Assembly (NCBI GenBank): GCA_902783165.1
Contig: CACZPU010000029.1
Span: 1-34,302 of the forward strand
Direction: 5' to 3'
Source: an uncultured Prevotellaceae bacterium
GTDB taxonomy: Bacteria; Bacteroidota; Bacteroidia; Bacteroidales; Bacteroidaceae
Length of the DNA: 34,302 nucleotides
In this document: piece after piece, positions 25,292 through 33,123 of the stretch
How the letters are laid out: every line of letters begins with the position of its first letter
Numbering within the stretch: the stretch's first letter is position 1
Translations under genes and position numbers: made by a program
Notes under the pieces: model-generated
Database searches by the model: none
Told to the model about the DNA's origin: nothing
The model's input: only the letters and a program-made list of their open reading frames with translations

Positions 25292-26107
25292 CTATTCATC
25301 GCCAAACACTTGGTCGTAGAACAAATCATAGGCGTCGCCGATATTGTCTGCGCCGGGATATCTCATCACAGGCATCTTTTTGTTGATGGCATAATTGAGA
25401 AGGTCGGCGTTCACCTCTTGGCAAGCTTCCACCACACCGTCGGAGTAGTCGATGGCAAGTTTGCCCAATTCCACGAAGTCGAATTTCTGGCCGTAGTTGT
25501 CGAGAACCGATTTCTTGGCGTCTTTGAATTCTATGCCGTTTTTGAAGTTCTCGCCCAGCTCTCTCTTCAGTTCCTTACTGAAAAGCGATGTCACCACCTT
25601 GGTGTTGGCGAATGAAGGCTCGTTTTGATAAGCTGTTTTCACATAGAGCGGAATAATGGCGCTCATCCACCCTTGGCAATGAATGATGTCGGGCACCCAA
25701 CGGAGTTTCTTGACGGTTTCGAGCACGCCGCGCGCAAAGAACACGGCTCTTTCTCCGTTGTCGGAATACTCTTCGCCATTCTCGTCTATTCCCATTTGGC
25801 GTCGGCTGAAATAGTCGTCGTTGTCAATGAAATAGACCTGAATGCGTGTTTGTGGGATGGAGGCCACCTTGATGATAAGCGGGTGGTCGGTCTCATCGAT
25901 GATTAACATCATTCTCGAAAGGCGAATCACCTCGTGGAGTTGGCCTCTACGCTCATTGATAGTACCCCATTTGGGCATGAACGTACGTATTTCATAGCCC
26001 TTTTCTTGAATGGCCTGAGGTAGCTGTCTTCCGAGTGTGGACAATTCACTTTCAGGAACGTATGGCATCATCTCCTGGTTGATGAAAAGAATTTTTTTCG
26101 CCTTCAT
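25292..26107 (-). CDS. Glycogen/starch synthase-like protein, N-terminal GT5 domain only
   Basis: 271 residues, against roughly 470-500 for complete bacterial GlgA. It matches the N-terminal GT5 domain (KKILFINQEMMPYVPESELSTLGRQLP ... ERAVFFARGVLETVKKLRWVPDIIHCQGW) but ends before the second Rossmann domain. The ADP-glucose-binding K-x-G-G loop, which should follow the E-x-x-P-Y/F segment, reads PESE here (residues 18-21), and the H-D-W motif reads CQGW (144-147). Catalytic activity as a synthase is therefore doubtful. It begins an apparent two-gene unit with the DUF4270 gene and is divergent from panC. The reading frame is intact, so it is probably a conserved specialised protein, not a recent truncation. 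Confidence 0.85.
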   Translation of the reverse strand: MKAKKILFINQEMMPYVPESELSTLGRQLPQAIQEKGYEIRTFMPKWGTINERRGQLHEVIRLSRMMLIIDETDHPLIIKVASIPQTRIQVYFIDNDDYFSRRQMGIDENGEEYSDNGERAVFFARGVLETVKKLRWVPDIIHCQGWMSAIIPLYVKTAYQNEPSFANTKVVTSLFSKELKRELGENFKNGIEFKDAKKSVLDNYGQKFDFVELGKLAIDYSDGVVEACQEVNADLLNYAINKKMPVMRYPGADNIGDAYDLFYDQVFGDE

Positions 26108-26130
26108 GTTGAATTAGTTTAAATTTTATG

Positions 26131-26138
26131 CAAAGGTA
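26131..26138 (-). promoter_or_regulatory. -7 element for the GT5-DUF4270 unit
   Basis: TACCTTTG on the minus strand, perfect TAnnTTTG, 23 nt before ATG 26107. No TTTG at the preferred upstream distance. Confidence 0.6.
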
Positions 26139-26219
26139 AGAAAAAAATCTCGTATACTCTAATTATTTTTATTAATTTAGAAAAATGAGGGTTATTATTG
26201 GCAAAAATTAAAAATAATC

Positions 26220-26251
26220 TTTGGTTATTTCATAATTATGTTGTTAATTTG
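26220..26251 (+). promoter_or_regulatory. Promoter of panC-panD
   Basis: TTTG (26220-26223), 20-nt spacer, TTAATTTG (26244-26251), which differs from TAnnTTTG at one position. The -7 element ends 28 nt before ATG 26280. Confidence 0.65.
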
Positions 26252-26279
26252 CACCCGTTTTATAAAAACATATAAATAA

Positions 26280-27131
26280 ATGATAGTTTTTCATAGAATA
26301 GTAGATATTCAGAATGCTTTGTTCCCTTTTCACAAGCAGGGAAAGAAGATTGGCTTGGTGCCCACGATGGGCGCATTGCATGAAGGGCACGCCTCGTTGG
26401 TGAAGCGTAGTGTGGAGCAGAACGATGTAACGGTGGTAAGCGTTTTTGTCAACCCGACTCAGTTCAACGACAAGAACGACCTGAAGAATTATCCTCGCAC
26501 GCTTGAGGCAGATTGTGAGTTGTTGGAGAAGATAGGTGCCGACTATGTGTTTTCTCCCTCTGTCGAAGAGATGTATCCTCTTCCAGACAACCGCCACTTT
26601 GAGTATCCTCCTGTCACAACGGTGATGGAAGGAGCCCACAGGCCCGGCCATTTCAACGGTGTTTGCCAAGTGGTTAGCCGCTTGTTCTATATAGTAAGGC
26701 CCGACAAGGCTTATTTTGGCGAGAAAGACTGGCAGCAGATAGCCGTGGTGAAGGCCATGGTAAAGGCTTTGGGGCTTGGAGTGGAAATCGTGGAATGCCC
26801 TATTGTTCGTGAGTCAGACGGACTTGCCAAGAGCTCGCGAAACACCCTCTTGAGTGCTGATGAACGTGCCATTGCCCCCGCCATTTTCAAAGCTTTGGAC
26901 GAGAGTAGGGCCTATGCCAAGACCCATAGTCTGCAGGAGACACACGACAAGGTGGTTGCCGACATCAATTCGGTTGACGGTCTCGAGGTGGAGTATTTCT
27001 CCATTGTCGACGGCAATACGCTCCAAGACGTTCAAGATTGGGATGCAAGCCCCTATATTGTGGGATGTATAACGGTATATTGCGGAAAGGTTCCCATTCG
27101 TCTTATCGACCATATAAAATATAAGGAATAG
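26280..27131 (+). CDS. panC: Pantothenate synthetase
   Basis: 283 residues. Visible motifs: [15 protein letters not shown] with the nucleotidyl-transfer H34-x-x-H37 site, [34 protein letters not shown] and the KSSRN loop near the KMSKS-like position. The enzyme condenses pantoate and beta-alanine with ATP to form pantothenate, the CoA precursor. panD follows after 72 bp and supplies beta-alanine, so the two form a functional pair; panB is not in the window. Start ATG 26280 fits the family and the promoter. Confidence 0.96.
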   Translation: MIVFHRIVDIQNALFPFHKQGKKIGLVPTMGALHEGHASLVKRSVEQNDVTVVSVFVNPTQFNDKNDLKNYPRTLEADCELLEKIGADYVFSPSVEEMYPLPDNRHFEYPPVTTVMEGAHRPGHFNGVCQVVSRLFYIVRPDKAYFGEKDWQQIAVVKAMVKALGLGVEIVECPIVRESDGLAKSSRNTLLSADERAIAPAIFKALDESRAYAKTHSLQETHDKVVADINSVDGLEVEYFSIVDGNTLQDVQDWDASPYIVGCITVYCGKVPIRLIDHIKYKE

Positions 27132-27203
27132 TTTCCTGAAAGAGTGCGATGCGTTGTTTGTATTTGTAATTAAAATTCACAATAGAAGTTAATTGTTTTG
27201 CAA

Positions 27204-27551
27204 ATGATGATAGAAGTGTTAAAGAGCAAGCTCCATTGTGTGAAAGTAACCGAGGCGAACCTTCATTATATGGGTAGCATCACTATCGATGAGGAATTGA
27301 TGGAGGCCGCGAACCTTGTTGCAGGTGAGAAGGTTCAGGTGGTGAACAACAACAATGGCGAACGAATTGAGACATATGTGATTCGCGGCGAGCGTGGCTC
27401 TGGATGTATATGTCTGAATGGTGCAGCCGCCCGTAAATTCCAGGTGGATGATGAGGTTATCATCATGTCGTATGCATTGATGGATTTCGAAGAGGCCCGT
27501 ACGTTCAAGCCCAGCTTGGTTTTTCCTCGGAATAACAGGTTGACGACTTGA
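27204..27551 (+). CDS. panD: Aspartate 1-decarboxylase proenzyme
   Basis: 115 residues from ATG 27204 ([20 protein letters not shown]). This start puts the self-cleavage site at G24-S25 in HYMGSITID, the same numbering as the E. coli enzyme; cleavage creates the pyruvoyl group on S25. Other expected motifs are present: [27 protein letters not shown]. The enzyme makes beta-alanine from aspartate for PanC just upstream. A TTG two codons earlier could also start but is less likely. Confidence 0.95.
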   Translation: MMIEVLKSKLHCVKVTEANLHYMGSITIDEELMEAANLVAGEKVQVVNNNNGERIETYVIRGERGSGCICLNGAAARKFQVDDEVIIMSYALMDFEEARTFKPSLVFPRNNRLTT

Positions 27552-27767
27552 TTTTGGCTGGTTCTACCACCACTTTACCGATAGAATGGTTGCTTTCCGG
27601 AAGTTTGTGGCCATTGGGCGTTTCGGTGATTTCCTGACGTTCCTTTACGTTTTTAATGTCGAAAGCCTTGTGCTTTTTGGAACTATGATGTAAGAACTTT
27701 TCTCTATCTCAACAATAAAAAAGCCGCTTCAATAATGGAGCGGCTTTTGTTGTGAATGTGTAGTGGA
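27552..27767. other. Gap after panD with an open minus-strand stretch lacking a start codon
   Basis: The region holds the terminator of the methylmalonyl-CoA operon (27717-27748). Beyond it the minus strand from 27708 to 27505 is open for 67 codons without ATG, GTG or TTG; the part outside panD reads like a hydrophilic protein piece (KKHKAFDIKNVKERQEITET). It may be a decayed gene end or chance. Confidence 0.3.
27717..27748 (-). terminator. Terminator of the mce-mmdA-mmdC operon
   Basis: AAAAGCCGCTTC (27719-27730) pairs with GGAGCGGCTTTT (27737-27748), one wobble, loop AATAAT. On the minus strand it is followed by TTTTTT. It begins 19 bp after the mmdC stop. Confidence 0.9.
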
Positions 27768-28199
27768 TTATTCGATAACAACCAGTGGGCTGTCTTCCAT
27801 GACGCTATCGCCTACGTTCACCAAGATAGCAGTAACCTTGCCGGCTTTGTCTGCATCGAGGTTGTTGGCCATCTTCATGGCTTCGAGCACAACTACTGTA
27901 TCGCCAGCTTTCACTTCATCACCTACGGCCACTTTGATGTCGATGATTACACCAGGAAGTGGAGCCTTCAAGGCGTTGGCCGCGTTCACGGCACCTGCCG
28001 AAGCGGTGTTTTCTTGTGGAGCGGCCTCTTGAGCCACACCAGTTTTCACTACAACCTTCTTCTTCTCAGGTTCAGCTTCACGCTCCATCTCCACTTTATA
28101 TTCCTCGCCGTTTACCGTTACGGTTGCGATGTTTTCCACAATGTCGCCTATGGCAACTTCGTATTTCGTTCCGTTGATTGTATACTTGTATTCTTTCAT
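27768..28199 (-). CDS. mmdC: Biotin carboxyl carrier subunit of methylmalonyl-CoA decarboxylase
   Basis: 143 residues. The N-terminal part (1-45) is a small beta domain; a hydrophilic alanine-rich linker (about 45-75) leads to a biotinyl domain with LEAMKM, K109 being the biotinylated lysine. This is the layout of the gamma/BCCP subunit in Na+-translocating decarboxylases and of BCCPs paired with propionyl-CoA carboxyltransferases. It carries CO2 from MmdA on biotin. Last gene in the operon; the beta subunit (mmdB/oadB), which would couple decarboxylation to sodium export, is not in the window. Confidence 0.92.
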   Translation of the reverse strand: MKEYKYTINGTKYEVAIGDIVENIATVTVNGEEYKVEMEREAEPEKKKVVVKTGVAQEAAPQENTASAGAVNAANALKAPLPGVIIDIKVAVGDEVKAGDTVVVLEAMKMANNLDADKAGKVTAILVNVGDSVMEDSPLVVIE

Positions 28200-28214
28200 A
28201 CGTGATATCTTTGA

Positions 28215-28376
28215 TTATAAAGGATTTGCGGTCATCGTCAACATTCGTGAAGACCAGTCGGAATGATGTTCCTTGATGGTGATGATTCCCGTTTCTTTGT
28301 CGTGTACGTTATTGCCCTGGAACTCATGCAAGGCCAGTGCGATAGCGGCGTACACTTCATTGTTTTTGTTAGCCAT
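28215..28376 (-). CDS. 53-residue small subunit, possible MmdE/OadG-C-terminal-like protein
   Basis: ATG at 28376 to TAA at 28217-28215. The product MANKNNEVYAAIALALHEFQ continues with GNNVHDKETGIITIKEHH and ends SDWSSRMLTMTANPL. It has no membrane segment. It lies 19 bp after mmdA and 15 bp before mmdC, all on the same strand, so it is surely within the operon. The VYAAIALAL helix followed by a short beta stretch and an S-x-W-x-x-R motif resembles the C-terminal region of OadG/MmdD proteins; in Veillonella a separate 55-residue MmdE of this kind lies between mmdD and mmdC and stabilises the complex. The homology is inferred by size, position and pattern. Confidence 0.75.
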   Translation of the reverse strand: MANKNNEVYAAIALALHEFQGNNVHDKETGIITIKEHHSDWSSRMLTMTANPL

Positions 28377-28395
28377 ACTTATAGTATTTTAGTTG

Positions 28396-29949
28396 TTACA
28401 TTGGAATATTGCCATGTTTCTTTGCTGGCAAGCTCTCGCGCTTGGTAGCGAGCTGAGCAAGTGCGCGGCAAATACGGAAACGGGTGTTGCGCGGTTCGAT
28501 GACATCGTCAATATAACCATACTTGGCTGCCTGATATGGATTCTGGAACAGCTTCACGTATTCTTCTTCCTTCTCTGCGAGGAAAGCCTTTGGATCTGGT
28601 TGGTCTTTGGCTTCTTTAGCATAGAGCACTGCCACGGCACCAGAAGCGCCCATCACGGCGATTTCTGCGTTTGGCCATGCATAGTTGATGTCTGTACGGA
28701 GCTGCTTGCAACCCATCACGATGTGGCTTCCACCATAGCTCTTGCGGAGTGTCACGGTCACCTTTGGAACGGTAGCTTCTCCGAAAGCGTAGAGCAGCTG
28801 TGCACCGTGTAGGATGACTGCATTGTACTCTTGTCCTGTACCTGGCAGGAATCCCGGAACGTCAACGAGTGTAACAATTGGGATGTTGAATGCATCGCAG
28901 AAGCGAACGAAGCGTGCGCCCTTGCGGCTTGCGTTTACGTCAAGCACACCTGCATATGCAGCTGGCTGGTTGGCGACGATACCCACGCTTTGGCCGTTGA
29001 AGCGAGCGAAGCCCACGATGATGTTTTTGGCAAACTTGGGTTGTACTTCGAAGAATTCTCCATTGTCGACAATGGCAGAAATCACTTTGTACATATCGTA
29101 TGCCTTGTTGGGGTCGTCTGGCAGAATCTCGTTGAGAGAGTCTTCCATACGGTTGATGGGGTCGTTGCACTCCTTGCGGGGAGCTTCTTCCATGTTGTTT
29201 GAAGGAATGTAGCTGATGAGAGTCTTGATCATCTCAATGGCCTCTTCCTCGGTGCTTGCGGTGAAGTGTGTCACACCGCTCTTCGATGCGTGTACGCTTG
29301 CGCCACCGAGGTGCTCCTGGTCGATGTCTTCGCCTGTAACGGTCTTCACCACTTTCGGACCGGTGAGGAACATGTAGCTGGTGTTCTCCATCATGAGGGT
29401 GAAGTCGGTCAATGCCGGTGAATAAACGGCGCCACCAGCGCATGGGCCGAAGATACCAGAGATTTGAGGAATGACACCGCTTGCGAGGATGTTGCGCTCG
29501 AAGATTTCAGCATAGCCTGCCAGAGCGTTCACGGCTTCCTGTATACGTGCACCGCCTGAGTCGTTGATGCCAATCACAGGTGCGCCCATCTTCATACCGA
29601 GGTCCATCACCTTGCAAATCTTCTCGGCCATTGTCTCTGAGAGAGAACCGCCGTTCACGGTGAAGTCTTGTGCGAAGACGTATACCAGACGTCCGTCGAT
29701 TGTACCAGAACCAGCCACCACGCCGTCGCCGAGATACTGCTTCTTTTCCATACCGAAGTTGGTGCAACGGTGGAGCTTGAACATGTCTACTTCCTCGAAG
29801 CTGCCTTCATCAAGCAACATATCGATGCGTTCACGAGCTGTGTACTTGCCACGTGCATGCTGTTTCTCAATGGCTTTCTCGCCACCTCCAAGACGAGCCT
29901 GCTCGCGTTTGGCGATCAGCTCTTTGATTTTTTCTAATTGTTTGCTCAT
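28396..29949 (-). CDS. mmdA: Methylmalonyl-CoA decarboxylase alpha / propionyl-CoA carboxylase beta-type carboxyltransferase
   Basis: 517 residues, the usual size. It has the two crotonase-like lobes of acyl-CoA carboxyltransferases: N-lobe with [33 protein letters not shown] and [11 protein letters not shown] plus [17 protein letters not shown]-lobe with [33 protein letters not shown] and [11 protein letters not shown]. With the biotin subunit MmdC it transfers the carboxyl group between methylmalonyl-CoA and biotin. In succinate-to-propionate fermentation the direction is decarboxylation. Neighbours mce, the small subunit and mmdC support this pathway. The direction in vivo depends on whether a beta subunit is present elsewhere. 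Confidence 0.95.
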   Translation of the reverse strand: MSKQLEKIKELIAKREQARLGGGEKAIEKQHARGKYTARERIDMLLDEGSFEEVDMFKLHRCTNFGMEKKQYLGDGVVAGSGTIDGRLVYVFAQDFTVNGGSLSETMAEKICKVMDLGMKMGAPVIGINDSGGARIQEAVNALAGYAEIFERNILASGVIPQISGIFGPCAGGAVYSPALTDFTLMMENTSYMFLTGPKVVKTVTGEDIDQEHLGGASVHASKSGVTHFTASTEEEAIEMIKTLISYIPSNNMEEAPRKECNDPINRMEDSLNEILPDDPNKAYDMYKVISAIVDNGEFFEVQPKFAKNIIVGFARFNGQSVGIVANQPAAYAGVLDVNASRKGARFVRFCDAFNIPIVTLVDVPGFLPGTGQEYNAVILHGAQLLYAFGEATVPKVTVTLRKSYGGSHIVMGCKQLRTDINYAWPNAEIAVMGASGAVAVLYAKEAKDQPDPKAFLAEKEEEYVKLFQNPYQAAKYGYIDDVIEPRNTRFRICRALAQLATKRESLPAKKHGNIPM

Positions 29950-30014
29950 TTTGTTGTTAGGTTTATGGAATGAGGAGGGAATCCGTCCTTCTTTCTAAAA
30001 ATACATTGTTTGGG

Positions 30015-30419
30015 TTAGTGTTCGCAAAGTTCTGTTAAGATACCGCAAGTTGATTTCGGGTGCAAGAATGCGATGTTCAGGTTTTCTGCGCCTTTGCGTG
30101 GGGCTTTGTCAATGAGGCGGATACCTTTTCCGTCGCACTCGGCAAGTGCATTGGCCACACCGTCCTCGATGCAGAAAGCCACGTGGTGAACGCCCTTGTT
30201 GCCTTTGTCAAGCCACTTCTGGATGGTGCTCTCTGGTGATGTTGGCTCGAGCAGTTCGAGTTTCACTTCGCCGCACTTCAGGAAAGCGGTCTTCACTTTC
30301 TGGTCTTCCACCACTTCTACTGCATAACACTCAAGCCCTAAAACCTCCTTGAAATAAGGGAGAGCCTCTTCGATACTTTGGACAGCGATGCCCAAATGTT
30401 CAATGTGAGAAATCTTCAT
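30015..30419 (-). CDS. mce: Methylmalonyl-CoA epimerase
   Basis: 134 residues, VOC-fold. The metal ligands expected for this family can be placed at H8 (ISHIEHLGIAV), E55 or its neighbour in KLELLEP, H79 (GVHHVAF) and E130 (GILTELCE). The enzyme interconverts (R)- and (S)-methylmalonyl-CoA, linking methylmalonyl-CoA mutase to the decarboxylase encoded downstream (mmdA starts 65 bp later on the same strand). The mutase genes are not in the window. It is the first gene of the operon. Confidence 0.95.
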   Translation of the reverse strand: MKISHIEHLGIAVQSIEEALPYFKEVLGLECYAVEVVEDQKVKTAFLKCGEVKLELLEPTSPESTIQKWLDKGNKGVHHVAFCIEDGVANALAECDGKGIRLIDKAPRKGAENLNIAFLHPKSTCGILTELCEH

Positions 30420-30456
30420 AATGTTAAAAAAATAGTTGATGTTAAATTATATGGCG

Positions 30457-30488
30457 CAAAATTACATATTTTTTTTTATTGGAGCAAC
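30457..30488 (-). promoter_or_regulatory. Promoter of the mce-mmdA operon
   Basis: On the minus strand GTTG (30488-30485), 20-nt spacer, TAATTTTG (30464-30457). The -7 element is perfect; the -33 keeps the TTG core. It ends 37 nt before ATG 30419. Confidence 0.75.
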
Positions 30489-30507
30489 AAAAATATACTT
30501 AATTTAT

Positions 30508-32925
30508 TCAAAACTCCAATAAAATGCGTGCATTTATTTGTCGGCCGGTGAGATAATTGGGCACGGCGTATTGCTGGTTGGTCACATCGGTAATCCAATA
30601 GTATGAATTCACGTTGTTGATTCCGAAGAGGTTGAGGCAATCCACTCCAATCCAGATGTTTCTGAATTTGAACGGGTGGGATGTTTTTTTCTTGGTGGAT
30701 GTGTCGATGGGCATGTACGACTCTTGGTCGCCTCGCAAGAGCCTGTAGCTCATTCCGATGTCGGCTCGTTTGTATGCGGGTGCCCTGAACGGCATTTTGT
30801 CCATGCTCCGGTGTGGCGGTCCGAAGGGCAGTCCGTCGGCGAAGGCGAGTCGGAGTGACATTTTCCATCGCTCGGTGCCTGGGAAGAAGTCGGTGAAGAA
30901 CATGTTGACGGCCCATTTCTGGTCGGTGGGCAGGGGGATGCTCTTGCCGTTGATTTTCATCTTTGTGTCCATCACCGAGAGTGTGAGCCACGAGTCGCTT
31001 CCGGGCACGAACTCTCCGTAGAGTTTGAGGTCGAGTCCCATGGCGTGTCCTTTGTATTGGTTGCTGGCGTCGTAGATGATTTTCACGTTGTTCACGGTGT
31101 ATGGCACCAGGTTGTTGAGCAGTTTGAAGTAGGCTTCGGCGGTGAATTTGAACGGTCGGTGTAGCATTTTGAACCTTTGGTCGTAGGCCGCCACGAAGTG
31201 GATGGATTGCTGGCTCTTTATCTTCTTGTTGAGCGTGGCTTGTGTGATGCCGTTGAAGGTGGTGGTGTCGCGCAACTCCTTGAAGAATGGCGCTTGGTAG
31301 TAGATGCCGGTGGCAAACCTGATGGTGACGTTGTTGTTGAATGCGGGCACGATGGCGAACGACACGCGTGGGCTGAAAATGCTCTCCCGATTGAAGTTCC
31401 AGTGGCTGAACCTCACGCCGTAGTTGAGCGTGTAGAAGGTGGTTTGCGACGGGTTCATGAATTTGTAGGTGTCTTGGGCGTAGATTTCCAACCTGTTGGC
31501 GTTGAGCTTGTTGTGTGCTTTCAGGCTATACACCAGCAGCAGGTCGTTGCCCGTGTGCGGTATGCTGTATCCGCTGGAGTCTCTCATCTCATATTCGCCC
31601 GATTGCTCCGTCACTCGCTCTATCTTGTAGGTGACGGCCGCTTCCAAGTCGTGGTGCTTCATCTTGTGTCGGGCCATGAGTTTGAAGCTTTGCACGTCGG
31701 CTTTCAGATAGTTGCGTGCGTGCTCCATGTAGGTGCCCACGCCCAGGTTCTCGCTTGTCTCGGTCTGTGTGAGCCAGTATTGCCCTTGCAGGTCGTAGCG
31801 TTCTTGTTCGTTGGTGTGGAAGGCCGAGAAGAGCGCCGAGATGTGAGTGGAGTCGCCAATGTTTCTTGTGAGCGTGGCGGTACCGAAATAGGTTCTGAAG
31901 ATGTCTTTCTCCCATCCGTCGAAGTACACTCTGAACGATTTCACGTTCTCCATGGTGCCGAATTTGGTTTCGCGGTCTTTGGGGTAGAAGTTGTATCGGT
32001 TTTCCGAGATGTCGCCAATCACCTCGAGCGTCCAATTCTTGTTGGGCGAGTAGGTGAGGTAGGTCTGGTAGTCGAGGAAATTGGGTCGGTATTCGCCCTT
32101 TGTCTCCATGGTGCCCAGCAGGTAGCGTGTGGTCTTGTATCTCAGTCCGTTGCTCCAGGTGAGGTTTTTGTTGGCCAGTCCTGCATAGGCGCTTGCTCCG
32201 AGCATGCTTGCCGAAACGGAATACTCCTGCTTCTTTGGCTTGCGGTATTTGATGTCGAGGGCCGACGACATTTTGTCGCCGTATTTGGCTTCGAATCCTC
32301 CCGTTGAGAATCCCACTTTCTCCACCATGTCGGGGTTGATGATGGAGAGTCCTTCCTGCTGGCCGCTCCTCACGAGGAAGGGTCGGTAGACCTCTACATT
32401 GTTTATATATACGGAGTTTTCGTCGAAGGAGCCGCCTCGCACATTGTATTGGCTCGAAAGTTCGCTATGGGTTGACACTCCCGCCTGGCTTTGCACCATT
32501 TCCTCCACGGCGTTGCCCGTAGCCGAAGGTGTCTGCCTCATGTCGTCTACGTCCAGTTGCTGGGTGCTTGTGGTCTGTCGCACGCGCTCGGTCACCACCA
32601 CTTCGCCCAGTTCCTTGCTCTCGTCGAACAATTGTATTTGGAGGGTTTGCTTTCCGCGCGGGTTTCTCAGCACTCTCACCTTCGACTTGTAGCCAATCAT
32701 GGAGAATTTAATCACCACGCTGTCAGCCGATTGTAGCGTCATCTTGAATTGTCCCTTTAAGTCGGTGAAGGCCACTTTTGCTTGTTGAAGACACGACACT
32801 GTGGCAAACTCAACGGGCTTCATCTCTTGGTCGGTGACGCGTCCTTGGAGCGTGAAACTCTGTGCCAGGGCACGAACCGTCGTGCACATGAGCAGCAGTA
32901 GTATGAGGTGCATTTTTGTCTTCAT
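30508..32925 (-). CDS. TonB-dependent outer-membrane receptor with CarboxypepD-regulatory-like domain
   Basis: 805 residues. Signal peptide about 1-22 (MKTKMHLILLLLMCTTVRAL), then a carboxypeptidase-regulatory-like beta-sandwich about 25-105 (FTLQGRVTDQEMKPVEFATV), a plug domain about 120-235 (NAVEEMVQSQAGV, YNVRGGSFDENSVYINNVEV, GGFEAKYGDKMSSALDI) and a 22-strand barrel ending in ARILLEF with terminal F. It imports an unknown ligand with energy from TonB-ExbBD. No SusD homologue, TonB or ligand-binding lipoprotein is adjacent, so it is not a standard polysaccharide-utilisation SusC. The gene is G+C-richer than those on the left of the window. No clear promoter motif was found upstream. Confidence 0.93.
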   Translation of the reverse strand: MKTKMHLILLLLMCTTVRALAQSFTLQGRVTDQEMKPVEFATVSCLQQAKVAFTDLKGQFKMTLQSADSVVIKFSMIGYKSKVRVLRNPRGKQTLQIQLFDESKELGEVVVTERVRQTTSTQQLDVDDMRQTPSATGNAVEEMVQSQAGVSTHSELSSQYNVRGGSFDENSVYINNVEVYRPFLVRSGQQEGLSIINPDMVEKVGFSTGGFEAKYGDKMSSALDIKYRKPKKQEYSVSASMLGASAYAGLANKNLTWSNGLRYKTTRYLLGTMETKGEYRPNFLDYQTYLTYSPNKNWTLEVIGDISENRYNFYPKDRETKFGTMENVKSFRVYFDGWEKDIFRTYFGTATLTRNIGDSTHISALFSAFHTNEQERYDLQGQYWLTQTETSENLGVGTYMEHARNYLKADVQSFKLMARHKMKHHDLEAAVTYKIERVTEQSGEYEMRDSSGYSIPHTGNDLLLVYSLKAHNKLNANRLEIYAQDTYKFMNPSQTTFYTLNYGVRFSHWNFNRESIFSPRVSFAIVPAFNNNVTIRFATGIYYQAPFFKELRDTTTFNGITQATLNKKIKSQQSIHFVAAYDQRFKMLHRPFKFTAEAYFKLLNNLVPYTVNNVKIIYDASNQYKGHAMGLDLKLYGEFVPGSDSWLTLSVMDTKMKINGKSIPLPTDQKWAVNMFFTDFFPGTERWKMSLRLAFADGLPFGPPHRSMDKMPFRAPAYKRADIGMSYRLLRGDQESYMPIDTSTKKKTSHPFKFRNIWIGVDCLNLFGINNVNSYYWITDVTNQQYAVPNYLTGRQINARILLEF

Positions 32926-33014
32926 CAGTTAATATAACGTCATATTCTCGCGTTTATTGTATGGCGCCGTGCCTTTGAATTCATAGGCGAGGTTGATTTT
33001 TGTCTTGTCAACGG

Positions 33015-33045
33015 GTTGTGAATAGAGAAAAATTCATTAATTTTG
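33015..33045 (+). promoter_or_regulatory. Promoter of the flavodoxin-family gene
   Basis: GTTG (33015-33018), 19-nt spacer, TAATTTTG (33038-33045). Leader of about 70 nt before ATG 33124. Confidence 0.7.
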
Positions 33046-33123
33046 CACTTGCAACCGTCTTTTGCCATTCCCACGTGAACCATCAGACATAAAGAACATC
33101 AATCAAAAAAACTCAAAGACAAC

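Noticed and set aside
27586-27693. A 35-codon plus-strand frame (MVAFRKFVAIGRF...) after panD
   Set aside because: It has no promoter or family match and lies opposite the more protein-like minus-strand reading.
28393-29998. Several 120-145-codon plus-strand frames
   Set aside because: They are antisense shadows of mmdA, whose domains are unambiguous.
31177-32307. A 376-codon open frame on the plus strand, antisense to the TonB receptor gene
   Set aside because: It mirrors the receptor's coding frame in G+C-richer DNA, gives a valine-rich sequence with no family resemblance, and has no promoter. The receptor frame has clear domains.
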